Assembly (NCBI RefSeq): GCF_963678635.1
Contig: NC_087064.1
Location: forward strand, 73,905,465-73,969,464
From: Symsagittifera roscoffensis
Lineage: Eukaryota > Xenacoelomorpha > Acoela > Convolutidae
Direction of reading: 5' to 3'
Length of the DNA stretch: 64,000 bases
The position numbers and the translations under genes are program-made. Shown one piece after another: positions 43,684 to 54,712 of this stretch. The notes beneath the pieces were generated by a model, which saw only the letters and a program-made list of their open reading frames with translations, ran no database searches and was not told where the DNA came from. How positions within the stretch are numbered: the stretch's first letter is position 1; each line of letters begins with the position of its first letter.

Positions 43684-44802
43684 TTAATATTTTGGAGCAA
43701 CCGAAGGTTTAACGGTTGATTGTAAGGTTACTTGTGCTAGTGAAGTGTTTGTATTTTTTGGTGTTGTTAAATTTGGACGTATCGGTGAGATACTTTGTTG
43801 TGTAGTTGTTGTTGTTTGGACGATTTCTTCATTTATGAAGTGTGATGGTGTTTGGATATCTTGTTGTGTAAGATTCCTAGTTCCATTAAGGTTTTCATTG
43901 TGTATGACGGTCGAATTTAAACTGTTATTTCGCGTATCAGGTAAAAATGTATTGTAGTTTAATGGTGTTGCATCAATAGTCAGTGGTACTACTCTCACAT
44001 AATCTCTTTGATAAGATATTGTACTTATTGTTTGACTTGAGATTGATTGTGGGATATTTATAAATGCATGATCAGACCATTCAGGGTCCCAAACGTAGTC
44101 TGACTGTTCTGTGATGGCAGTATCATCGTTTGGATTTTGAGGTCTAAAATTTTTTCTTGCTTGTGAAATTAAGTCTATATTATGTGTGAAATAATCTATT
44201 GTAAACCATGCCAAAATTTTTTGTAAGTCATGTTTTGTGTGTTGTGAAACTTCGTCTTTAGTGAAATTTTCTTTGATTATATGTAGAAAAGTTGAAAATA
44301 ATGTGATTTCTTGTCGTACTTTTGTGTGTTTGGATGTTTCAGTTGGTGAGATACTTTGAAATTCTGTTTTTACTAATATTGAAATATAGCTATATATTAT
44401 TGCAAAAACTTCGTTAGTAAATTTGGAGTTTGCTCTTTGTGAGTTATGATATTGTATGCTTTTAATATATTCTAAGAATACTTTTGAAAATTCTAATTCA
44501 AGATCGTCTGTTTGAATTACATATTTGCGGTGATTCGGATTTGGTGTGCTGAATTCTATGGTGTAGATTCCGTATTGTTGTGTTAAATTACATATATCTT
44601 TCAGATAATGTTCAATAATTTGTCTTTTGATTTTTACATCTGGGAATTCTGCTTTGCAGGGGCTGATTCCGGGTTCAAACAAATTTAGGAGTAAATTCTT
44701 GCAAAAGTCATGTTGCCCTCTATTATCGGGTGCATCTATGAGGAAGGGGTAAACCTCTTCGTCATCTGGACTATCGTCACTTTGAGTGTGGATGTGGCTC
44801 AT
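43684..44802 (-). CDS. ORF 2 of the giant element (372 codons), before gag, function unknown
   Basis: Intact ORF ending four bases before the gag ATG. The N-terminal 230 residues look folded and alpha-helical (LNLFEPGISPCKAEF, FSKVFLEYIKSIQYH). The remainder is Thr/Asn/Gln-rich and disordered. It overlaps ORF 1 by 26 bases in another frame. A long ORF in this position is not part of the standard Ty3/gypsy plan. It could be a captured accessory gene or an additional structural protein. Confidence 0.65.
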   Translation of the reverse strand: MSHIHTQSDDSPDDEEVYPFLIDAPDNRGQHDFCKNLLLNLFEPGISPCKAEFPDVKIKRQIIEHYLKDICNLTQQYGIYTIEFSTPNPNHRKYVIQTDDLELEFSKVFLEYIKSIQYHNSQRANSKFTNEVFAIIYSYISILVKTEFQSISPTETSKHTKVRQEITLFSTFLHIIKENFTKDEVSQHTKHDLQKILAWFTIDYFTHNIDLISQARKNFRPQNPNDDTAITEQSDYVWDPEWSDHAFINIPQSISSQTISTISYQRDYVRVVPLTIDATPLNYNTFLPDTRNNSLNSTVIHNENLNGTRNLTQQDIQTPSHFINEEIVQTTTTTQQSISPIRPNLTTPKNTNTSLAQVTLQSTVKPSVAPKY

Positions 44803-45244
44803 TTTTTCGTTTAATGACTGTTAATATATAACTATCGATGTGTCTAATTGGTTGATTCCAATTATACAAGTGTACTGGTTTGTGTTTATATTGCTTTTTT
44901 ATTCTTCTTTTTCCTCTTTTTGATGAATTTGAAGTTGTTTCTGAGACGGAAAAATATAATTGATCGTGAATGGGACAATTTTTATCAATCGATTCATTTA
45001 ACTTATAGAGTTCATCTAAATTGCTGGCTTCTGATTCTGAAAATGCGTTTCTATTTTTTAAAAATCTTTTTCGTGTGATTTGTCTTGGTTTGTTTATGAT
45101 TTTTCTTTTTACTGTTAGTCGTTTTGTTCTAATATATCCAGTTGTTTGTGTATGAGGTGTGATTACAAGATCGTATTTTTTGTTATCTATTTCACAGTTG
45201 TGTAAAACGATTGTTTGTTTATTTCCTAGATTTTTGAATGACAT
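44777..45244 (-). CDS. ORF 1 of the giant element (155 codons), basic protein
   Basis: Intact ORF starting MSFKNLGNKQ. Highly basic in two blocks (RLTVKRKIINKPRQITRKRF and SKRGKRRIKKQYKHK), so nucleic-acid binding or nuclear localisation is plausible. No domain recognised. It is the first ORF after the 1.25 kb leader and overlaps ORF 2. Confidence 0.6.
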   Translation of the reverse strand: MSFKNLGNKQTIVLHNCEIDNKKYDLVITPHTQTTGYIRTKRLTVKRKIINKPRQITRKRFLKNRNAFSESEASNLDELYKLNESIDKNCPIHDQLYFSVSETTSNSSKRGKRRIKKQYKHKPVHLYNWNQPIRHIDSYILTVIKRKNEPHPHSK

Positions 45245-46494
45245 AAGGTTTAGGATGAGGGATGCAAAAAGTTGTTAGATGATGTCTACTTTCTTAAACT
45301 GTTAGTCCTTACAATTTTTTGGTTAGCTTAACCTGGGTCTATTTTTTCAGGGTTGGAGAGAAAAGTATATCGATTCCGAAGAAAGATTTTTTACTTTGTC
45401 GTGGCTAATATAAGCTAAGGTGTTAAATTACTTAATCTTACTTAGGGGTAATGATTGTGTTCAAGGGTTGGAGAATAGTAAATCGATCCACAAGGTTCAG
45501 GTATAATTAGAACGCGAGTAGTTCGTTAGATACTATTTTAAACTTACTAAGTCTAAGATTTATCCTGGGTCTGGTAAGAGGAGGGTTCAAGTGAAGGATG
45601 AGTAACCGAAGTTCTTCACTGTTTATCCTAATTTGAATGGTTAGTTTTGTTTAAAAATTTCTATTAGTCTTGGGTTTTTTGGAAGGGTTGGATAGTGAAT
45701 CGACGTTTGAGGTCGTTAGACACTTGCTAAGTGGGTGGGGGAGAACAAAATTGTTCTTTTTGATCCAAGGATAGGCCTTGATGATCAGGTTTTTTAATTT
45801 AGTGAAATAGGAAATTAATTAGGATCCAAGGATAAGCCTTGATGATCTGATTTTAAATTTAAGTGAACTTAAGTTTAAAATGGTTTTAATTTATTTAAGA
45901 AAAAGATTTACTTTTTTAATGAATTTAGTGAGCTTATGATTGCTGGTATGTTTAGGTGATGAAGCTGGGACAACAGATGATTTTATGATAACTAACAATT
46001 TATTGTCATGCTACTAATTTTTATTTTGATTTTCAATAAAAATTTTTCAAACATGTTTTATATAAGACTGCAGAATTTAAGAAAATGATCTGAGATCTTT
46101 TTATCAATCGTTATTGTTTATTAATAATTTTGTTTAGCGCCTGAAATGATTATGAAGATTGACTTCAAGATTTTATGTTTGCAAATGAAAATCTAAATTC
46201 ATTGCTAATAAGATTCTAAATATAAAAGTTTGTGTTGGCTTTTGCCGTACTATCATATAACTATATGGTAAGTTTCTACTTTGTCGTATGTCGTCTCTTG
46301 TTCGAGGTCTTCTTACGATTCCGGGTAGTTCTGTTATCGTTCGGAATATCGGCTCTGATCTATTGAGTCGTAGAGACATTTCGATTAAATTATCGTCGTA
46401 TAACTTTTTTAAAATGTTTTGTCTAAATTCTAATCTATTTTTTGGTTAATTCTAAGCTATTAAGGTCTTATTCGAGACTTATGGTCGCACCAGA
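45245..46494 (-). promoter_or_regulatory. Long leader of the giant element with repeated motifs
   Basis: 1.25 kb between the 5' LTR and ORF 1. GATCCAAGGATARGCCTTGATGATC occurs twice (45762-45786 and 45823-45847) and the motif GGGTTGGAKA...ATCGA occurs three times (near 45349, 45466 and 45687). Repeated short blocks in a retroelement leader are candidates for RNA packaging or translation-control structures. Confidence 0.45.
46476..46492 (-). other. Primer-binding site of the giant element
   Basis: Two bases inside the 5' LTR the minus strand reads TGGTGCGACCATAAGTC, beginning with the TGG that pairs with a tRNA CCA end. I could not name the tRNA. tRNA priming fits the rest of the element. Confidence 0.6.
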
Positions 46495-46904
46495 TGAGTT
46501 AGAACCGATGTGGTTAACTCATAGAGTAATTTCGGATAGGGTACACCGTCTGCTCGTCACGCTATCTTATTTTCGGCCGGATAGATTCGTGCAACTTCTT
46601 AGTCTAATACCGATCCTAGTCTTACTCTTATACTTTCTAGTCTCAGGGTGTTTAACTAGTCTCTGCTAGGCTCAATAGATCTAGGGTATACTGGTTTGTT
46701 GCGGCTGCTGAAGTTCTCTTGGAGAAGCAACTAATTTCTAAGTTAAATTCAAATCTCTCTGGTGCTGAAATTACAAGTAATTTCAGCACTTACAAATAAA
46801 TGGGTTGTTAGTTAGATGGATCATGATTGGTTAATATTAAATACTTTACAGTGGTAAAATATCTAATTTATCCAATCATAAAATATAGTTTAGATCAGGT
46901 TCCA
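46495..46904 (-). repeat. 5' LTR of the giant element (right copy)
   Basis: 410 bp, same limits and TG...CA ends as 24577-24986, flanked by ATGC at 46905-46908. It should carry the promoter and polyadenylation signals for minus-strand transcription. Confidence 0.95.
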
Positions 46905-49900
46905 ATGCTTTAAAAACACTCCAATTTGAAGTAGTGTTTTTTGCTATCTATTGCTCACAAAAAACTCAATCAGGAGTTTATATATTCTAACTGCTTCTTA
47001 TTCAAGTGCCAGGACAGCCATATCAAAAGGCCGTGGTGTTTTCTTCGCTCATTGTTTTCATTGTTGTTGCGTTCCAATGATGTAACAAATCTGAAATTGA
47101 AAATTTTATGTTCGGCTTTTTTATTCGGAGAAAAATCAAAAGGCAAAAAAGGCTTTGTTTAATTTTAGTGGAAGTTATCAAAAGTTGAATTTGGGTTGAT
47201 AAAATAACCAAAAATACAGCAGCAAATTAAGAAAAAAAATTGTTTTGAAAAACATTGTGGTAAGTAAGGCACAAAAACTTTATAAACTCGAAAAATCTAA
47301 CTCTGCTTACAGAAAATAATGAAAGCACAGGGAATTGTAATTTCGAAAAATTAGAATAAAAATCCGAAATCATTTCTAGATAATTTACCTATTTTAGATA
47401 GAAGCTCAATAAACTGTATTTTCAGTATTATCTTCGATTTTCCTTGCCACTATAGATTCTTTGGACTACCGTAGTTTGCCATAAGAAAATGTTCATGATA
47501 ATTAACTGTCCTTTAATAATTTTTGAAGAGTTGAAAAAAGTTTAAAAAGAAAAACATATAACCAAACTTTTGCCAATCTCTATGATCAAAAGAAGGATTA
47601 CAGACAAGCCATCGATATCATCAATTTGACATGATGCAGCACAATTCTAGCAGCATGACTGACGCAGGATTTGGGTCAAAACACCCAGGAATTGTAATTC
47701 CTGTAATGTCAGGAGTTGTAATGTCGAACTAGAGTTCGAAAAATTTAAAATCTCCGAGTATGCTAACACTCTAACCTTTGAATCCAGCCTTGCAGCGCGT
47801 ATCAGTACTGAAAATTTACCTGTTGATGCTACTATTCATTTATTTTTATCGGAGTAGCAGTGCGACTGAAAAAAAAATCATATTTCTTACAAACTATTCT
47901 TGTTCTGATTTTTATGCAGGATGGCACAAACTCTAATTTGAACAAAAAACCGTCGGTCATGTAACGGGATTTTCATCAAATCACCAGGAGTAAATAAGCA
48001 TCCTTACCGAGTCATTTTCCTCAGAAACGATAATTGTATACAAGATACCTCCCATGATAAATAACGACTAAACTAAAAAAGTCAGTTTTCAAAAAATATA
48101 AGAGAGTTGCTATTTTCAGTTGAAAACAGGAAATCAGTTGCTCAAATATGCTTCGATGATTTTGAAAAACACTAACTGGAGTCTCATCTATGGGGATAAT
48201 TTTCATTTATAACCAAGAAAAATAACCAAAAAAAATTGCATGTAGCTCTTAAACAGGTTCGCCGTGAAGAGCTGTACAGCTCTTGTGTTGGTCCTTTCCA
48301 CCGTGGATAAATGGTCTTAATTTAACTAAATCTTTTTTCAAGGTGTAAGGCTACTATTGGTCAAGCTGATCTAGGCAAATTTGAGAATGAGTCTAGTATT
48401 TCACAAATTGTCCTTAAAAAAGTCAACTCGAAAAAATTGCCAACAATTTAGGAAATAAAACAAAACTTGGATCCTCGTTTAAAACTTATGTTTCGTAGAA
48501 GCTGAATCCAAAACAGTTGAGAGCGTTTCGTTGTCACAGAACTGCAGAGGCCAGTGACAGAAGCAGCGGCGTTGGTTTTTGATTTTCATTTCAAAAACAT
48601 GAGTCTAGAGCGTTGCAACAGCCTAAACTGACAAATATGAGAGCATCTGGGTCTAGTTCAATTAACCCGAAAATCAAAAAGAAAGAGCCAAATAAATAAA
48701 CATCACCTGTTACCCTATAAGGAAAGCAAACCTGAACTTTTTGACGAACTTGACATATTCAATAATAGGCCACAGCAAGCAAATGGGAGAGTATAAACTA
48801 AATTACTTTGGTTCTGACTAAAAAGAATCTCCCGGCACGATTCGAACGACACTAATTTAGAACTTTCAAAAAAATCTACACGATTAAAATTCAAATTTAT
48901 TTGTTGATTACATCATTACAGATTTGAAGTCAATGTTTCGAAGCAAAAAAATCATACAGTTGAACCGCCTAACATTACAGGCCTCTAATAGAAAACTGAA
49001 AATTTGAGAAAAATCTACAACCTTTAATTGAACATTGCAGAATCTATAAAAGACTAAAATAATCAAAACGAGTTCAAGATACTTCTATCACAAATAATTT
49101 GGAAATGTTTTCTTGACTACAGATGCTTCGATTAATTCCCAAACAAATTGATTGCACCAAAAAAAGTAAACGCCAATAAAAGGTGTTTTCATATGTTTGA
49201 TAAACCAAACGCTAAGTTCAAAGATGACAATTTTGTTTCAGAATTTTTTTTTTTCAAAAGCTAACGATCAACACAAATAAAAAAAATCACGAAAATTACT
49301 ATCAAATTGCAGAAGTCTGCTTAATAAACAACTAAAAATTGATTGGAGGCTCTGAAATTTGATTGTAGGCTCGGCTCTAAAAACAGAATAATTTTGAAAA
49401 ACGCAGAAAATGAAAACAATTATACTGAAGAGAAATATCCAAAAAAATTAAGCGCTACACGATTAAGCAAACAGTGGTAAAAAATTTTAATTTCTAATTA
49501 TTTTTGTTTTTGAATGCAAAAAAAAATTAACAATCTTAACGCAAAAAAACACAAACTCAAAACAGTTATTTTGTAGAAAAAGAACCAACAAAAAAGTATA
49601 GAGCACAAGATTATACCAAAAAGGGGTAAAAATTTTATTTATTCTTATTTATAGTTTTGAATGAAAAAAGAATAAAACAATAACAGTAACTAAGTGCTGC
49701 TGGAGACCTGGCCGATTATCTTCCAAGTGAGCTACGATTTACCACTATCACTACCACTATAACTTAAAGCTGTCCAACTGGAGCATTTTGTTTTTTGTGT
49801 TCCTCAATCCTTCACAAACAAGCTAAAAACAGATGAGAAAAACGTCGAGGGCAAACTGAAAAAGGCAAGAGGGCAGTACAGAGGAGGGTAGATGAGACTT

Positions 49901-49980
49901 TTTGGCCTTCGGTAAGGAAATACCTAACTCTCAGGGGCCAATAAATAACAACAACAATTAGAGAGACTCATCAAAAGAAA
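46905..49980. other. A+T-rich DNA with no gene seen
   Basis: Small frames on both strands have no recognisable content, and I saw no clear repeat structure. A short palindrome AGAGCTGTACAGCTCT is at about 48269-48284. Confidence 0.55.
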
Positions 49981-51060
49981 CCAAAGAAACTATATGACAG
50001 GCCAGATCGACCTCCACGGATGCAAGATGAATTAGTGGTAATTTTGCATTGATAATTTTGCCTTGAAAATTTGGGTGCAGCAAGTTTTTTCATAAGGGCC
50101 GAAGCATCCCGTGACAGATAATTTTAATGAGAATCACTTTCTCGCCGATATTGACATCTTTCTTCTCAAAATTGAAAAGTCGCTCGGAAGAAAAGAACAA
50201 AAGACTCGATCTTTATGAAGATAGAAAAACACATCAATAAGGAACTGTTTGCTATGAAGAAAACAAATGAAACGGGCGAGAATCTTAACACAAGGATGAT
50301 ATCTACTGGGGGAAGCCCACCAGGTTTTATGGGTTGGCGAAAGTGCATAAAAAATACCCCGTTGAGACCGGTCCTCTAGTTGCCTGGAAGCTCCTATTTT
50401 AACCTGAACATGGTTCTTTCTAAAAGTTTTGAGAAAACTGAGGGCGCAAACATCGAAACTAACTCACTAGATGCGAGGGAAATCTTAGAGAGCGTTCGGC
50501 ATGAGCCTAAATAAATGTGATTTCTCTCGATTTTGTACCCTTCAGAAGCAGCAATATACATAGCTCTTTGAAAGCTGTAAGAGCAAGATGAACCAACAAC
50601 AATTGATAGGAAAACAATGAAAAGACTCCTGAACATGGCAGTGAGTCAAGTTCATTTCAAGTGCGACAAACATGGTACGTTCAGAAAAGTGGTTTAGCAA
50701 TGGGGGTATATCTTGCCGTTATTTTAACAAAGCTATGGCTGAAGTAGTACGAAACTGCACTAACGAGGGATATTGCTGATATTTGGATGCGCGAAGAGGA
50801 TCCTAATGGAATATGTCACGAAAGCAATACGAAGGTAATGTAAAGGAAAACAAAATTAATTTTGCAAGCTGTTTGAACAGGTATCACGTAAAAAGCGGTA
50901 AAAATTAGACAATGAATACCAAAAAATAGGTACTAAGAAAACTGCATCGCGGTAAGGAAAAATAAGTCAGTCCAGCAAGCTAAATTTTTTCTCGGTTACG
51001 TTGTTGATATAGTAAGGACAGTGGAGAGTGATCCTGAAGGGGTGCTGTGGGCAGCATACT
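49981..51060 (+). pseudogene. Degenerate Penelope-like retroelement fragment
   Basis: Reading through many frame changes on the + strand: GPKHPVTDNFNENHFLADID at about 50096-50155 (N-terminal region); RFYGLAKVHKK then, in the next frame, TPLRPVL at about 50325-50375, the hallmark YGLPKxHK..PLRPI motif of Penelope and related RTs; a LDFVPF-like motif near 50525; and a FKCDKHGTFRKV segment near 50655, equivalent to the strand before the AMGSxLSP motif. The element is far beyond function. Confidence 0.6.
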
Positions 51061-51512
51061 TAATACATCCAAAATAACTTTCACAATAGAAGAAAAATTT
51101 TTAAATGTCAATTCGAATGTTTTCGGAACTATGTTCATCGTCAGGTTAAAATAATTTATATCAAAAAAAAATTACGGACCTTAAAACATCATAAGAGACC
51201 ATTAAGTGGTTCTCAACAAAAAATAAAACTTTTTACGCCAATCAAATTTTAGCATTATTACGTAATCTTTAGTTAATTTTGTTATCCTTAAACTTCTGAG
51301 ATTTTTAATCTTTTTTAGCGTTTCCTTTTACTAACTTATCGATTTTAAAATTTTTTCGGTTGACATGTTTGATATTTAAAGCCAAAAATGATTTTGAACT
51401 AAAATCTAAGTGTTAGCTCCCTGCTCCTGAACTCATCCCGCGTGTTGATCCCTGGCCTCAGTATGCAGCGCTTCCAAGGTTAGAAAATTCATTGCGTTGT
51501 TCGAATGATCTT

Positions 51513-52042
51513 TTATCTCCCAATTAAAAGTTTTGATTCTGTTAATTTGGTCAGTGTTTCGTAATAAGTGTGTTTTTTCATGACGCAAATTTCAACAACC
51601 TTATCAAAAGGTACCGCCACTAGTTGGTTGTTTTTGAGATAGTTTCTAGCTTTTTCAATTCCCATATCACGTGGTGTCCGGCGTACTTTTTTTGTGTACC
51701 CTTTAGCAGCCGCTTCAATTTCACATAATTTTCCGCCAAGCGCGTCTTGCTTCTTCAGTTCCGACAAAAAGTTATTTATGTCTGCTAAAAAGTGGACTTC
51801 ATTGAATTTGTCTGGACTGGATGTTTAGGCCCCATAGACAGTAACTCATCCACCCATCCTGACATTTTTAAATCATCTAGCACTTTTACCGCTTTTCTGT
51901 GTAATTTTCCTAGGGTTCTGTCTTGTCTATCAGCTAACTTCTCAATTTTGTTAGAGTGACTAAGGCGCGTTGCTATATGACGACTTAAGGGAGAGACAGG
52001 AAAATTGACCGTGGATGGTTTCATCGGAGAGGACAAAAACAA
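51513..52042 (-). pseudogene. Second Penelope-like fragment, minus strand (N-terminal region)
   Basis: Two overlapping-frame pieces (52042-51785 and 51767-51513). The first ends GPKHPVQTN and the other frame continues HFLADINNFLSELKKQ, exactly parallel to the + strand copy at 50096-50155. Further on, LVAVPFDKVVEICVMKKHTY resembles the PFDKG..CVM segment that precedes the RT core of Penelope-like elements. It points toward the + strand copy, so the pair is tail-to-tail or the product of an inversion. Confidence 0.6.
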
Positions 52043-52059
52043 AAAGAAGATGGATGATA

Positions 52060-53620
52060 AATAGAAGCCCTGTAATTATATTATCCATTCTCCGACCACT
52101 TAGATGGTCCAATTTAGGGGGACATACAGTCAGACATTAGCAACAGAAGTGCGCGATATCTCCAATGCGCAGATATAATCACGACAAGGAAAATGAAAAT
52201 TGCATGCCCTCTTTAAAATCCTCCTTTTTCAGAGAACTGAAATCAAAAGTAGTGTAAGACTAGAATGTTGAGGGACAAAAATGTCTTTTGATTTTTGAGA
52301 ATTGAATACTTAAAACATAAATTATTTCCGATGCAAAACTCAAAGAAGCTTTTATTTCTGTAATGCATAAAAAAAACTTGTAACAGTTGCCTACTTCGGT
52401 CACATATGAGGCTTAAGAAAAATAGGCCCTATAACCATTGGCTCAAGAGTCAGGGACACTATCTCTTGTGTTTTTCTACCTCAAAAACGGTCGGAGCCAA
52501 ATCGGTTCGCTTGCGACATGAGACTAGAACCCGTTACAGCTTAAAAGCTACTACCAAAATATCCCCCCTACTCTAGAAAATAAGAACGTTCCCATACTTA
52601 GGTCTCGAGATACCCAAAATACACGAACGCCGTTAAAAACAGGGTCGGAACAATCCGTTAAGTTACTTCTTATTAGACAGTGGAACTTTGATGAATTTCA
52701 GATGGATCAACCTAAAACTCACATAAAACACACTCGAGAAAACTAAATTTGGTACTTACATAGTAGCACGCTTGAGAAACAGAGTAATTAAACTAATTAA
52801 AGACTCTGGCATAAATATAATCAAATAAAACTCAAGAAGTTTTCCCACGATGAGTTCCAATCAAAGGAAGTAAGTTTTAACTCAAGAATATAGTTTTGGA
52901 TCTGGACCATTGGGAGACTTCACTTGTCCGACTTTCCGTTGAAGGTTCACACTGGTCCAGTTGATTTTAGCTCTGCTCTCGTATCTGTTCTGTCTCCTAT
53001 ATCAGATAGGACAGCTCTACTCTAGTTTTCTACGATGGAAATTGCGAATAGCAATTTCCCACTGTATATGTTTGACAACTTCCCGCAATTGTTAATTCGG
53101 TCGTTCTGATTTCTTATTTGAATTTTTGGCTCCATTCGAATTTTTGAAAAATAAAGCTTCACTCCAAAATCACGTATATTCGTGTCCCTCAAGGTCAAAC
53201 TTCTAGATATGAACGACTGGCACATACTCCCCGGACTCAAGATCGATGTCCTCATCGCGTGCTGCCGTCTGTCAGTGAATCCCCCGAAACTCGAGTGTTA
53301 CTCAAGATACAGTGCCAGTGGTCATTTACAGAAGTTTGCAGCACACTTAAGTTTATCTACACCCCAAAATTCACAACCATGTAAAATTTTCACACTATCG
53401 CTAAACAGCAATCAAAATCTGCACACACCTGCACCTGTGAATTTTCGCTTTTTAAGCTAGTAATTTAAAATTTCTTTTGTCCTATTCAATCAGGAAATTG
53501 TCATGCAGCATTTTGATTTATATAATAGATATAACATATTAATAACAATATTTCATTTGTTAAAATATCCTTTTGGTGAACCCAGATTTCATCCGAATTC
53601 ACCCTCGAGCCCCCTTCCCT
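52060..53620. other. Flank of the right-hand multi-ORF unit; no gene seen
   Basis: A frame at 53182-53460 (+) gives 92 codons without recognisable content. From about 52440 the CTCAAG motif starts to appear (52441, 52810, 52879 and 53237 areas), as in the coding region to the right, so this may already be the terminal non-coding part of that element. I found no terminal repeat. Confidence 0.4.
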
Positions 53621-53667
53621 CTCAAGACTCAAGACTCTAGAATTCCCTTTTGAGCCACCTTTTGAGC

Positions 53668-54297
53668 TCACCTCGCGTTCTTCGCCTTCGAGGTACTAGA
53701 CTCAGATGTATTTGACACCGTGATCTGTTTCAATAGTGCCTCTTCATCATCGGAGCTAATCACGATCTCCTCCCAAGCCTTCAGCTGTTCATAGGATCGC
53801 ATCCACTCCCTTTGCTCCTGCAATCTCTTCGCTTGATTGGGTAAACTCTTCACCCTCGACTCTCGGTTCAAACAGAAGGAATTGTGAAGACTCAGGCTCA
53901 CATTCTTCGCCAGGTCATCCTCTAGTATCGACTCCCTCGCTCTGGTGTTGTTTCTGGATACTCTACCAACTCTTTTCCACCCCGCCGTGATCGCATTTCG
54001 ATGGGTCAGCAGAGGTCTCTTGAAGGCCTCCGGTCCTATCTCGGCATGGAACTGTCGATATTCCTTTTGATACTTCCCCATATGATCCTTCGTTACCATG
54101 TATAACCAGGACGTTAACGTCGCTCGAAACCAAGGAAAGAACCTTAAGCGGCTCCATACGTGTCTGACTTCCATTGATATGGCGAACACCTTGCATGCGT
54201 TCTCAAACAGCTCAAGTCTCCTGCTGTAATCTATCGCGTAAATCGACTCTGCCGTTGGCCTCTTCGATTCCCGATACTTTGCTATATTTTCTTCAAT
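53668..54297 (-). pseudogene. C-terminal part of ORF2 of the unknown element
   Basis: 173 codons are open from 54189. The product is basic and helical (QAKRLQEQREWMRSYEQLKAW), with an acidic SSDDEEALL segment and a Ser/Lys-rich end. It follows the 110-codon frame 54630-54298, with which it is partly continuous in another frame. No domain recognised. Confidence 0.5.
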
Positions 54298-54630
54298 CTA
54301 TCGTAGGGCCAGCATCGTGCTCACCACCAAGATGGTCACCTTTTGCTGATGATCGGGCAGTCCCAACGACCTGATTTCCTCAACATCCCAGATCAGGCAG
54401 AGATTCGCATGGTCCGGGTACCACACTGTTTGTGCCAGACAGTGGCATGGACAATCCCCATGTATGAGGTCGATGCTCCTAAGATTGCGTTCTCCCGAGG
54501 CTTCTAGGAGAGGCTCAAGTTCCATCATTTTCTCGTGTATCGCGTCGATCTCTTCCAGGTTTGGAGCACCAACCATAGGTTTCCCGATCACGTTTTGTCT
54601 CTCGTGGTCACTTGTGTTTTCACCTTCCAA
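54298..54630 (-). pseudogene. ORF2 fragment between inverted repeats
   Basis: 110 codons, including EEIDAIHEKMMELEPLLEASG and a Cys/His-containing CPCHCLAQTVW. The right-hand segment 54350-54430 is the reverse complement of 54632-54712, so the normal reading frame is interrupted here by an inverted duplication. No function assigned. Confidence 0.45.
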
Positions 54631-54712
54631 ACCCTTGTGGTACCCGGACCATGCGAATCTCTGCCTGATCTGGGATATGGAGGAAATCAGGTCGTTGGGA
54701 CTGCCCGAAGTT
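54350..54712. repeat. Inverted duplication of about 80 bp within ORF2
   Basis: GGGCAGTCCCAACGACCTGA...GAGATTCGCATGGTCCGGGT at 54355-54420 reappears as ACCCGGACCATGCGAATCTC...TCAGGTCGTTGGGACTGCCC at about 54642-54707, with a few mismatches. About 200 bp lie between. The arm at 54632-54712 supplies the last codons (RAVPTT) of the 514-codon frame, so those residues are artefacts of the rearrangement. Confidence 0.85.

Larger units (their letters stand above)
24577..46904 (-). mobile_element. 22.3-kb Ty3/gypsy-type LTR retrotransposon with extra ORFs and an envelope-like region
   Basis: Both LTRs are 410 bp, begin and end as TG...CA, and lie between ATGC at 24573-24576 and ATGC at 46905-46908, a 4-bp target duplication, so the limits are firm. 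The minus strand reads: leader, two ORFs of unknown function, Gag with a zinc knuckle, Pol (protease, RT, RNase H, integrase), a small membrane ORF, a Pro/Ser-rich ORF, an envelope-like region and an accessory module present twice. Removing one copy of the duplicated module leaves about 18.9 kb, still exceptional for the family (usually 5-12 kb). Gag, pol and env carry several stops and frame changes, so this copy is dead for autonomous replication. Confidence 0.95.

Noticed and set aside
24577-46904. The giant element as two nested LTR insertions
   Set aside because: Only one LTR pair with one target duplication is visible, and the internal duplication has no LTR-like ends. All ORFs share one strand and run in a plausible single-element order.
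53182-53460. A 92-codon + strand frame near the edge of the unknown element
   Set aside because: No motif, no splice context and Ser/Leu-rich composition. It may be part of the element's non-coding end.
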